Source: Bondarzewia mesenterica (Eukaryota > Basidiomycota > Agaricomycetes > Russulales > Bondarzewiaceae). From it: a stretch of DNA of 62,428 nt. A model generated the notes under the pieces. That model had not been told where the DNA came from. It made no database searches and saw only the letters and a list, made by a program, of their open reading frames with translations. Shown here piece by piece: positions 10,896 to 21,352 of the stretch (positions are counted from its first letter, which is position 1; each line of letters begins with the position of its first letter). The DNA lies in assembly GCA_004802705.1 (NCBI GenBank), contig SGPL01000144.1, positions 1-62,428 on the forward strand, given 5' to 3'. The position numbers were made by a program, and so were the translations under genes.

Positions 10896-11519
10896 TCATG
10901 GCCTCGCCCATCTGGCTTTCATTCTCTCCCAGAGCTTAGGGCGTGTGTTGCGTGTGTATTTGGTGTTCTAAAAACCCACATTTAATCATCTCTTTAAGAT
11001 AATCGTACGCAGGGGACGAACCTGTACAAATTCCTCTCCCAGAGAAACCTCTCTCACTTTATCAGGGATGGAAGTGACGGTATCCTTCGTTTGAGAGGTC
11101 TCCAGCGTCCCCGTTTCTACGTTCCGAACCACTCGTATGACTGTCTGAGTGGGCAGCTCCGGCTCCTTTTCTCGCCGAATGAACTTCCTGATCCGCTTCG
11201 ACTGCGCTCCCTTTCCAAAAAGCACCCAAAGAAAAATGCCGAGTACGACGAGAACGGCGATGACGACGAGTCCGATGAAATTTCGCTGTCCAAGATTCTG
11301 CTCCGCGGGGGCATTCTGCGGTGAACTTGCGAGAGAACTGTCGTCTGGAGGTACGGGCACCGTGCAGGAAGCGCTGGTTGAAGAGCAGGACTCGTTGTCT
11401 GCGTATCTAGAGATCAAAGGAATGAACATGTTTGGCGGTCGGGGGAGAGCAGGGTAATACGGAATCGAAAGAGGGGCGTTGAGGGTGATGGCAAGTTGGC
11501 CCGCGGGGGCGACGTTCAT
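10896..11519 (-). CDS. Single-pass membrane protein, unknown function
   Basis: Not recognised. The N-terminal ~80 residues are Ser/Pro-rich with two cysteines (SCSSTSASCTVPVPPDDSS) and likely lie outside the membrane. One helix, FIGLVVIAVLVVLGIFLWVL, is followed by a basic segment QSKRIRKFIRREKEPELP and a polar, Thr-rich tail. Exon 1 is 11519-11022. A 54-nt intron (GTTCGT...TTTTTAG, 10968-11021) leads to a last exon reading NTKYTRNTRPKLWERMKARW and ending at 10896. If the weak donor is not used, the frame stops at 10986 after RTIILKR, a change of tail only. Topology matches the neighbour at 9979, but sequence identity is too low for me to call them paralogues. Confidence 0.6.
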
Positions 11520-11737
11520 ATGTATTCGGATTGAGGCATGGCAAGTACATGTATGGACGTTTGCAAATATTTATTCGGACGAAGAATTCGACTCGGGTTT
11601 CAAGATTTCTAAGTTTGTAAGCGACACGGCATCCGCTCCACTTGTACAAATTTGATATAGCCTCGTGGGATTGATACAACAGCAATTGTCTTCTTTGCCT
11701 TCTACTGAGTCCCTCCCTTCAACATGCGACCCTGAAA

Positions 11738-13792
11738 TCAAGGCTCCAATCTCTTCGGGTCCCTTGGGAACAGCGATGCACGTCTGATGTTGTTCAACTT
11801 CAGATAGAGCATCACCACACGCTCAAGCCCAATACCGCCGCCGCCGTGGGGCGCACAACCCAATCGGAAAGCATCGATGTAACACTTCATTGACTCAGGA
11901 TCAACGCCCTTGCTGCGCATCTTTTCCGCAAGAAGAATGGGGTCGTGGATACGTTGGGCTCCCGATAATATTTCCTCGCCTCTCATGAAGAAGTCATAAG
12001 AATTCGAGACAGCCTGAATGCAGAAAGAAGTCAGCGAGTAGATGACGTGATCGGAGACGCCCAACGTACCGGGTTCTCAGGGTCTGGCATGGTATAGAAG
12101 GGACGGAGCTCCATGGGAAACTTGTCGATGATGAAGTAGTCGGTATCGTACTTGGCCTTTACAATCCTCCCCAGTCTCTTCTCGTTCTCGGTGCTATGCG
12201 CAATAAGTGATCAGTAGATAAGCATCTGGAATGGAACACAGCGCTCACTTGATGTCGTCGAGAACAGCTCTGTCGACACCGTCCTCTACCAGCAGATCGA
12301 GGGCCTGAGCAAACGTCAATCGGAGCGTCTGCTCTTTCCACTTAAACTCCTCTGCCGGAAATTGTCGGCCAACCGTCTCAACCTCCTTCTTGTAATTCTC
12401 TTTCAAGCCTTTGAAGATGAACTTGAACAAGTTGTCGAGCATCTCCATGACCTCGTGATAATGTTCCTCTATGGTCATCTCGAGATCAAGACCCATGAAC
12501 TCGGTTAAATGCCGGTGTGTGTTGGAGTCCTCCGCCCGAAAGACGGGTCCGACCTCGTATACGCGCTCAAAGTCAGCGGCGATCGCCATTTGTTTTGCGA
12601 GTTGGGGCGATTGCGCAAGAAACGCGCTGCCTGAGCAAGTAACCCGGGTCCGTCAGAAGGCTTGTGAGAGATACATTCTCCTTGTGCTCACCTTTAAAGT
12701 AGCTGACCTTGAAGACGGAGGCACCCGATTCTGTGGCAGCAGCCTGTAGCTTTGGACTGTGGATTTCGATGAAACCTTGCGAGTCCAAGTACTCGCGGAA
12801 TAGGCTGCCGATGGATGACTGTAGCTTGAAGATAGCTTGATTGGTTTGTGTCTATAGGATAAAGATGTGAATGGTCAGTCTGCTGAGGATAGATGTCGGT
12901 ACGGGGGGACTCACGCGCAAGTCAACAACACGGTTATTGAGACGGGTATCAAGAAGCACTCGGCTGAATTGTGCATCGATCGCTTCATCGGCGTCCGGAC
13001 GCTGAGCATCATCGATGGTGAAAGGCAGCCTTCCTTCCAAACCAGCAATCAAATGGATCTGAGCGGAGGAAAGACATCCGCATTCCTTCAACAATTCACA
13101 ATCAATGCACAAAGTCCAATCTGACGTACCTTGTCGATGTGGATCTCCACATCGCTCACCGTAGCGCTCTTGATCTCCTCCGGCGCAGCTTTGGCAACAC
13201 CTTCGACAAGGACGATGCTCTCATTGCCCAGACTCGCAGCCCATTTGACCATCTGCTTTGATACCTTCTCCGGAGTGACGATCAAAAGCGCCTGGACGGA
13301 GTGAATACGCTGGCGGAGGTTAAAGAACACCATCTTGTTGCCCTGCGCACGGAGGGTGTGTACGCGAGCTCGTATAAGCACGGGCTGACCATCGTGTGCA
13401 GCAGAAAGGGTGTCGATTTGGGTGCGCGGTCTGTGTGGGCGAGCCTGGGACTGGTTCAAAGGTAATTTTCCATAGAATTCGGCTGCAAAGTCCTGTCGCA
13501 TATATCTTAGGACTGGAGACGGAAACGAAGGGTGATCGGAAGACAATGTACAAATTCATCTGCAGCTTTCTGCTGAGCTTGCTCGGCCTGGCGCGCCGCT
13601 TTCTCAGTAGCCTTTTTCTCTTTCTCCGCTTGCTTTGCTCGTTTCTTGAGCTCATTTTTGGATGGCTCCTTCGAGGCAGATTCTCCTTCCCTGCCAAGCG
13701 CGAAAGAGTGATCAACGGTACATATCTCAAGGGGAATTGTGTACGTACGGTGCAGAGGTTATCGGCTCTTGTGTGGGTTCGGTATCCGCCAT
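11738..13792 (-). CDS. DPS1: Aspartyl-tRNA synthetase, cytosolic
   Basis: Class II synthetase that charges tRNA-Asp in the cytosol. About eight exons. A lysine- and alanine-rich N-terminal extension ([20 protein letters not shown]), typical of eukaryotic cytosolic AspRS, precedes the OB-fold anticodon-binding domain ([20 protein letters not shown]). Class II motif 1 lies around [17 protein letters not shown], motif 2 is [16 protein letters not shown] with its catalytic Arg, and motif 3 is [15 protein letters not shown]. The protein ends [15 protein letters not shown], the standard family C-terminus. There is no mitochondrial presequence. The gene is divergent from aspartate aminotransferase. 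Confidence 0.95.
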
Positions 13793-14236
13793 GATGGTCG
13801 CGCAAAATATGGAACTCCGGAACGCTACAGCTGGTTATGAAGGTCAAGCGATGGGATCCAGGCTGGTCTAAATAATTTTGAAGAATTTACTTTGGCCGAG
13901 AGAGTCAGCTGACGTGACTCTTATCGAGTCTTATCGGTTCTGACAAGGTACATAGACTCCAGTAATCTCACTGTTCAGTGAGCTTCAGAGGTTTGTAGCG
14001 CGATCACAATATCACCACAAGCGAACAACAAAATGGCGTTAGAACGGCGAAAATGGCCCTTCAATCGGAAATATCAGGCAGGTGATCCGATACAGCCCGA
14101 CCGTCCAGGCTCATCAACCTGAGCGCGCGCGTGCCGCACGCAACCTTTAAAGATCCCTTGGGTGCACTCGCACCTGACTCACACTGCCATTTTTCCCTTC
14201 CCTTTCTATTCCCAAGCAAAAAAAAATATTCTGACG
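13793..14236. promoter_or_regulatory. Divergent promoter region, DPS1 / aspartate aminotransferase
   Basis: 444 nt between two divergent starts. A pyrimidine tract (TTTTCCCTTCCCTTTCTATT) at about 14191-14210 sits just before the aminotransferase ATG, as in many well-expressed fungal genes. No coding signal is seen. Confidence 0.5.
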
Positions 14237-15947
14237 ATGCTGGCCATTGCTCGCACCCATACTACCGTTCGTGGGAGCCTTGCCCTCCGCGCTGCCAGCG
14301 TGTCGACCTGGTCAAACGTGCCAGCAGGACCTCCTGACCCCATTCTTGGTGAGTCTTCCCCGTTCCTGTATCGGGCTTCTAGATACAAGTTATGTTTTCT
14401 GTATTCGATCCGAGATAATTCGATGGTAATGCACGGGCAATTGGGCATTCAGTCTAGCTCTGCGCATATCTCATGTTTTCGCTATGACGTGGTCAGAAAG
14501 CACGGTGCTTACATGAGAATTCAGGTGTCACCGAGGCCTTCAAGGCGGATAAGGACTCCAGGAAGATAAACCTCGGTGTCGGTGCCTACAGAGACGGCAA
14601 TGGCAAGCCTTACGTCCTTAATGCTGTTAAGAAGGTGGGTTAAGGTGCTCAAGTATCGTGTGTTCTGCACTTACTGGACCGTGGACATCTTGGCATTGGA
14701 CGCTAGGCTGAGGATGCGCTCCGTGCAAGTAACCCCGACAAGGAGTATCTTCCCATTACTGGGCTTCCAGAGTTCGCCAAGAACGCAGCCAAGTTAGCCT
14801 ATGGCGTGGAAAGTGCTCCTCTCAAGGACAACTCGGTGGGTGCTTTGCTTGCTTGATGTTCAGCGTTCACATGCTGATCTGCCTCATTGATATAGATTTC
14901 TGTCACTCAATCTATATCCGGCACGGGTGCCCTTCGTATTGGTGGCGCGTTTCTTGCGCGGTTCTACCCCCACTCAAAAACTATCTATCTCCCTGTCCCT
15001 TCTTGGGGAAACCACACTCCCATCTTCCGCGATTCTGGGCTTGAAGTACGTGGCTACCGGTACTTCGACAAAAGCACCGTCGGCTTGGACTTTGCTGGGC
15101 TGAAGGAGGACTTGAAGGTGTGTTTCGTAGCATGTTTCTTACATGAACGATGATGCTGAGAAGACGCGCTTCAAGAATGCTCCCGAGAAGTCTATAGTCC
15201 TTTTGCACGCCTGTGCCCACAACCCTACTGGTGTGGACCCCACGCCTGAGCAATGGGCCGAGATTTCGGAAATTGTGAAGGAGAAGCAACTGTTCCCCTT
15301 CTTTGACATGGCTTACCAGGGCTTCGCGTCTGGTTCTACGACCCGGGATGCCTTCGCTGTGCGTCACTTCGTGTCTCAGGGTCACCAGATTGCCCTTTCG
15401 CAGTCATTTGCGAAGAACATGGGCCTTTACGGCGAGCGTGTTGGCGCGTTCTCATTGACGACTGCGTCGCCTGAGGAGAAGGCGCGTGTGGACAGTCAGC
15501 TGAAGATTGTCATCCGTCCGATGTACTCGAACCCCCCAATGCACGGTGCCCAGATCGCCAACACGATCCTGAGCACGCCGCAGTTGTACAGCGAGTGGGA
15601 ATCGGAGGTCAAAGGCATGGCGGACCGCATCATCAGCATGCGTGGTCATCTGTACGATGCGCTCACGCACACGCACAAGACGCCTGGCGATTGGGGTCAT
15701 ATCAAGTCGCAGATTGGCATGTTCAGGTATGGCGCTCTCTTGCTGAGTATGCTCGAGAAAGTCACTCACAGAAAACTTGGAATTGAACAGCTTCACTGGG
15801 CTTACGGCAGCACAGACGAAGGCGCTGGCTGAAAAGGCGCACATTTACATGACTGCCGACGGACGCATCTCGATGGCGGGGCTGAACGCGAACAACATCG
15901 ACTACTTCGCTGAGAGCGTTGACCGGGCTGTTAAGGGAACTCTCTAG
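14237..15947 (+). CDS. Aspartate aminotransferase, probably mitochondrial
   Basis: PLP enzyme that interconverts aspartate + 2-oxoglutarate and oxaloacetate + glutamate. It has six exons. Intron 4 (15118-15175) is best read as joining GLKEDLK to [19 protein letters not shown]. The N-terminus [20 protein letters not shown] is rich in Arg, Ser and Ala without acidic residues, fitting a mitochondrial presequence. The mature region begins with [17 protein letters not shown]. Family landmarks are [24 protein letters not shown], the Schiff-base lysine in [16 protein letters not shown], and the substrate-binding arginine region of the C-terminal exon, which ends [20 protein letters not shown]. Length and motif order are complete. 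Confidence 0.95.
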
Positions 15948-16163
15948 ACGACCGATTGGGGCAATAGAATTGACTGTTTGGGACTGTGTGTTGTAGACCA
16001 TTCATGAATTCTATTTTGGATGTCCGTGGCGGACCCGTGCCGATATAGCTTTCACCTTCAGCTGCATAACATTCCTTCGTCCCTTCGTCGCTTGGTTCCC
16101 TTCCTTCATTCCTGCTCTCATCAAGCCGCCCGTCCCTCCCTCAAAAACCCGCTCTCTTCTTGA

Positions 16164-18273
16164 ATGTTAGCCCACCTCGCCCCCTCCGTGAGTGTTGAAA
16201 CACGCATATATGCGCTTTTTCTACCATGTATCGTCGTTGACTCTGCCCCAGGAGAATCGTCTGAGCCTGGAGACTTCGGTGTCTAGATCCCCGACACCAA
16301 AACTACCTGGGTCATGGCCTGGCAATTCACAGGTCTCGCTTAATGACTCGACCGTCGTGCTGTCTGCTGCTGAGATCGCAGATCTCACCAGCTATACAGC
16401 AGTAACCTATCTGGACAGCGACGTTTCTCCCGATGTCCTTGCCTCCGCACATCCCAATGAATCCGACAAACCATCTTTGGACGTCGAGCTATCCAGTCCC
16501 TCTGACACTTCTGATCTGAGCTCGTCCGCAACTCGTGTGGTAGGATATAGCTCGACATGCGTTCTACCTTTGAACATCTCCGCTGATCACTCTTGTTGCA
16601 TTTCAGGCGTCTGAGAAAGATGTTTCCAGTCCTCCTTCAACGTCTTCTGGTCTAGCAGTAAGTCTACATAGGACGTGCTCATATGGTTGATCAAATAGTT
16701 TCTCTTGTAGGATGCTACCTTAACATCAGGCGATGTTTTCTCTCTTTTGAAACCGCCGAAAGATGTGCAGAACATGAAGCTACATGAGAGAAAAATCACT
16801 TTCGTAGAACCTTCCGTCGAAACATTGCGTTCAGAAGACAGTTCTTCTGTCAAAGGGAATCTTCATCGATATGAACAACTGGAGATAATGCCGTATCTAC
16901 CTCCATCGACGTCTCCCAGCTCGAATGGGCCTTCGCCATCCTTTGGATTCCGATCGCCTCGACCTATGCCGGAACTCCCCTCGCTTACCAACTCGTTGTC
17001 TAGTGCAGACGCTAGTACAACTTACCTGTCCAGTGTCGATTCCACTCTTTTCGCCCCTCTATCAGCGCCTTCACCCTCCTTGGTATTGTCTTCGCCTCCT
17101 GAATCAAAGATGGAGGAGGAGTCACCGAGTATTTCCGATTCCGTCCCGTCCCAATTTAAAACTGCCGGGACTATAGCTACTACGGGCACGTCCCCGAGCG
17201 GCTCTCCCATCATCATCCTTGATCTTGGTGAACCCCAATCACCAGACTCTGCCCACTTTTCGCCGACGAACGACCGTATTGCATTTGTATCCCCCGGTTC
17301 TTCTGAATCCTTGTCGCACAATGATACTAGCCACAACGAGCGTCATCTTGATGCAGCGCTCAGTGCGGACAGTGCGATGACACCCTCGACTCCGCTGCTC
17401 AAGTCTTCCTCCCGCGAGACTGGAACTGCATCTACCGCTGTTGACGTTGGAGAGTGCCGCTCTACTGTCATCGAGGGGGAAAGACAAAGCCGACACGCTG
17501 GACGGATGTCAGCTGGCGGCGGAAAAATCAATGCCCTCACTGAGAAGCGCAGGTTCATGAAACGAGTCAGAACTTTTGGAGAACGCATAAAAACTTTTCT
17601 GAAGGGCGGCAACAACAACTCACGTCGACGAGACAGCGTTACGCCTTCACTCGTCACTCCTGATACTCCCTCGCACCCCGTCAGCGTCGTCCTCCCGCCT
17701 TCCCAGTCCGGTAGCCCTACTAGTCAGGTCACTCGTACGTCAACGTCGCATGATGCTGACGAGGCATCGGAGCCCTCTGCGGCCGTCCTGCCAGATACAC
17801 CGCGTTGGTCTCCCCATGCCCGAACGCCTACTTTACCTGCTGATTTCCCCGGCGCCCGAGCGCAAACGCGCCGCTTCTCCCTCCCATCCCTGTTTGCGGC
17901 TCGTCAAGTGGATACCAACCCTCCTCCAGTACCCTCGCTGCCGCCCCTCACCTTCAACACGCCCACGCCCGAGCACACGCCCAATCCGTCACGTCGTCGA
18001 TCCCTTCACCAGTTGTCTGCGACCCTGCCTTCCAATTCCCTTGCCCGGGTTTCTTCTCAGCCTGCACAGCGTTCTTCAGTAATTCGGTCAGAGTCGCAGC
18101 GTACTGTGGACCGTATGATGATCGACTGGGCTGCGAGCGGGGATTCTGGTAGTAGGCTAGACGCGGAGGAAGTAGTGAGGGGATTGGGCATTGATTTGGC
18201 TATGCGGAGCGCAAGAGCAACGGGACGCGGGGATACGGGGACGCAATCCGGAAAGGGGGTCTTGACTGTGTGA
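16164..18273 (+). CDS. Ser/Pro-rich disordered protein, unknown function
   Basis: Not recognised. The first exon is only eight codons (MLAHLAPS), spliced to ENRLSLETSVSRSPTPK. Two further small exons (ASEKDVSSPPSTSSGLA and DATLTSGDVFSLLKPPK...) lead into a long last exon. Most of the ~650 residues are low-complexity Ser/Thr/Pro and probably disordered. Three islands look constrained: a basic segment KRRFMKRVRTFGERIKTFLK, a patch ARAQTRRFSLPSLFAARQ that fits a basophilic kinase site, and a C-terminal block QRTVDRMMIDWAASGDSGSR with the nearby EEVVRGLGIDLAMRSARATG. No membrane segment or signal peptide is seen. It resembles basidiomycete-restricted regulatory or scaffold proteins in composition only. 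Confidence 0.75.
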
Positions 18274-18710
18274 CTGACATCCCTCCAAGTTCTGTTTTCC
18301 TTCTGTGCACAGACCGTCTTCTTCTTATCTTTCTTAGACGTCGTAATGCTTTCTCGTTGCATGTTGTCCTTTGTCATTCTCCAGGGTAGAAACATTTACA
18401 GGTATAATCCTCTGCCATCCATCTGTGTTCCATCGCTTTCTATGGCTGACAGCTGTTCCTTGACTTTTCTTTCATCTCATATTGTTGCACCCGGTGTGGG
18501 CTTTTACCGAACGTCTATTAGCGACTGAGACATGCCATCCCCATCTCGGGCTTAAATATACTTTTCTTGCACTATTTTCTGTCCATTCGATGCGCATGCT
18601 GCGAATAAATCAGCGTGTGTCTCTAAAAATACAATGTTTGCGCTTTTCATTATCATCTCGATGATACGCTACTGGAAGTACAGTCTTGATCAACCTGGCT
18701 GCATGCTCAG
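18274..18710. other. Convergent 3' region
   Basis: 437 nt between converging stop codons, T-rich on the plus strand near 18300-18350. No gene, RNA fold or repeat is supported. Confidence 0.5.
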
Positions 18711-20002
18711 CTAGATGTCGAGGTCTTCGTCTGGGTCGTCATCGTCAATGTCATCCGCAGAATCGGGATCATAGAATATGGCGCCGGCAGAGCTTGCAGG
18801 CGTGTTTTCTGAGACTTTACCTATGTAGGAAAGAGGATCCAGTTGGTAGGAAAGATGGCCGAGATATATTCGCACTTACCATCATGCACATATGGAAGGG
18901 GGACACTCGCGCGGGACTGCTGCTGCTCCGGTGTGAGATTCAAGTTGAAAGACAAATTCTGAGTGGGATCGGGTGCAGCCTAAAGTCACATCAGATTATA
19001 CTGAAATTTACTGAGATAGCAAGGGCACATACCTCGTTCAGAGCTTTCCTCGCCCAGACATTTTTCAGGCTCTCCAATTCCACGAGCTCACATGGGCCCG
19101 TGGCCTTGGTCCAACCCTCTAAGACGCGCTCCGCACCCCTTCTCTTACCCTCTCCCGTGCCCGACCCTGGTCCACGAAGTAAGACCTCGACGACTAATTC
19201 GTCCCTCCCGGATCCTGCACCTTCACCTTCCACACCGAACACGAGCCGCTCGACTTCCCATGCGCGGGAAGCAAGGGGGGAGAAAACGGCCCAGAAACGG
19301 GGGGCGGGCGTGGAGGGCGGCGGGGGAGTGAATTGTGTGGTCGAGAGGTGCGTCAGGAGGGAAGGAGGATGTGCAGTCAGATGGGCTAGGGTGGGGGATA
19401 GACGGGTCGGAAGAAGAAGAGGGAGGAGGGATGTTGGGGTGAGGATGTGAACGATCAAGCGTGAGTGAGCTTTGTGGGTCTGTCAGCACTGTAAACGGGA
19501 AAGGATGGTAAGGTACTCACATGGACGAGCGCGGAGGAGGGTCAAGATGGCGGATATCAATGTATATGTTTGAGCAGGAGAGCCAATGTCGGCGCAGAGG
19601 GTATCGGCAGAGTCGATGATTACGCTCAGCGGACCTGAGGGTGCTACCGAGGGATGCATACCTCCATGAGCGAACAGAGCACAACTTGACAGATTGCTCA
19701 CCGGTTTTCACGGCCTCGAGGATTGTTTCTCGTGGGTCTGACCAATCGTCATCATATCCTGGAACACAACCCGTTCTGTCAAAAATCTGAAGCCTCTCAG
19801 ATTGGATAGCAAGATGGTCATCTGCTAGAGAAGAAGGGGGGTATAATGAGCAGAACAGCAGTGTGTGTACTTTGGGATCATTGTGAGCGACGATTGCGCG
19901 TAAAATGGGCAGACATGATTGGGTTACAGAGGATTGGAGAATCACGAACGGGTGGTGTGGCCGGGAGGAGTTCGAGATGATGGAAGGAAGGTGAAGCGAC
20001 AT
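18711..20002 (-). CDS. ELP5: Elongator complex subunit 5
   Basis: Subunit of the Elp4-Elp5-Elp6 RecA-like hexamer that works with Elp1-3 to modify wobble uridines in tRNA. The N-terminal half has an inactive RecA-like fold pattern: HPFVILQSSVTQSCLPILRA, then after an intron PLSVIIDSADTLCADIG and IVHILTPTSLLPLLLP. The strongest evidence is the C-terminal Elp5 signature: QQQSRASVPLPYVHD, then GAIFYDPDSADDIDDDDPDE with the terminal DLDI. There are about six exons. No Walker A lysine is seen, as expected for this family. The gene converges with the Ser-rich gene and is followed on the same strand by a GNAT gene. Confidence 0.85.
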
Positions 20003-20177
20003 TTTGGCTGCCGCGTTCCCGCACAGGATTAGATTTCAATTTCAGCTCGCACTCCAGTCAACTCATCGACAAAGACTGAATAGCAAGATTATAATTTGAG
20101 ATGCTCCCAACATTGTCCGAATTAAGAACCTATACAGCTAGATTTTACCGCACCATGTAGATCTCGTTGCATCCTTA

Positions 20178-21103
20178 CTACCCAGATTTCGTACCAACAG
20201 GTTCAGCCTCCCATTTTTTCCTGTCCAACTTATACCAATTGATACCCCATCCAAGAATCCCGAGCTTCGCGACATTCTCCCCAATTGTAAATCCATTGCT
20301 CCGCAAACACTCCTCGACGGTTGGCCTCAAAGGTGATCCGAGTATCCTAATTTCACGTATCGTTTTCCCCGTCTCGAATGCAACGCGCACGGCATACTGC
20401 AGCAAGTCCTCCTCAACAGCGACAGGACGATACGCCTCTTCGACGAAGAAATGCCTAATGGTAGCCACGGGTGAAGTTCCTTTGGCGTGAAGCAGTTTTT
20501 TGAGCTGCTGTTCGGATACCGGTTGGGCGACGAGGTCGGAGGACGCGTCGAGAGACGCGTCAAGGGCAATGAGTCCTATCAGCTTGCCATTGTACTCCAG
20601 AATCCAGAAGCCTGATGCCGGGGAGCGTGAATAGTATGCGGAGATGTCGTACAGATCCGGTCGACGCAGCACCTTCTCAGCTCTTTCTTCTATGTCAGGT
20701 CGATTCCTCCTGTAGATGTTAGATGATGATAAGAAATCTTGAACTCAAGAGTAAGATGCATACGCACCAATCGATAAAAAACATGATAGGTACCGCGGGC
20801 GCGAAAAAAGCGGGCAGGACGAGCAGATAACCCAAGAAGCCTTGGCTTGGATCGGGCCACCACTTCATGTACTGCGCAAATATGGAAGACACGGCAATCC
20901 ATATCGCTAACGTGACAGGGTGAAAGTATGCTTTAAACAGTTTTTTCTTTCAGCTCGATGTTACTGGACTCGGGAAGTTTACGATACGGACCGCGATTGT
21001 TGGCAAAGGCCAAAGGCTCCATTTGAGCCTGTCCTACCATAAAGCGGACCTGTTTTTCATCTTCAGCCTGGTAAGGGCGTATTCTCGCCCGAGGTGTTTC
21101 CAT
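20178..21103 (-). CDS. Membrane-anchored GNAT-family N-acetyltransferase
   Basis: Three exons. Residues ~1-39 (RIRPYQAEDEKQVRFMVGQA) form the start of a GNAT fold, then two hydrophobic segments follow at about 40-95 (FHPVTLAIWIAVSSIFAQYM and GFLGYLLVLPAFFAPAVPIM). The catalytic part resumes with GFWILEYNGKLIGLIALDAS and ATIRHFFVEEAYRPVAVEED, then LLQYAVRVAFETGKTIREIR. The position of the hairpin after the first strand-helix unit recalls NAT8-type ER-membrane acetyltransferases. Acceptor unknown. The exon 1-2 junction uses GTCCGT...AAAG, and the join ANNR/AYFHP is supported by frame. It lies downstream of the divergent hydrolase gene. Confidence 0.75.
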
Positions 21104-21352
21104 CGTCGTGGAGGTCAGAGACTTCGCGCGACATTTTGAGTTGCTCTGGCAGTGCTCGGCGCACGTTCGTAGGTACCAAAGTATCAGATAAGACAAGATG
21201 GAGGCACCGTGATCGATTTCGAACTCCGAATCTGGAGTGATACCTCTGATCTCTGTCTGATTTCTGCTTGGTCTATCTGATCTCTCTCCGAGACTTGATA
21301 CACCTTAGCTTGAGATTTTGTACTCACTCTACTCCAACGACACTTGAACAGA
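21104..21352. promoter_or_regulatory. Divergent promoter, GNAT / dienelactone hydrolase
   Basis: 249 nt between divergent starts. It contains GATCTCTGTCTGATTT and GGTCTATCTGATCTCTCTC, two imperfect GATCT/CTGAT repeats at 21247-21286. No coding signal is seen. Confidence 0.4.

Noticed and set aside
18686..19450. 254-codon plus-strand open frame
   Set aside because: Antisense to ELP5; Arg/Gly-rich composition is what the reverse complement of the ELP5 Pro/Leu-rich exon gives.
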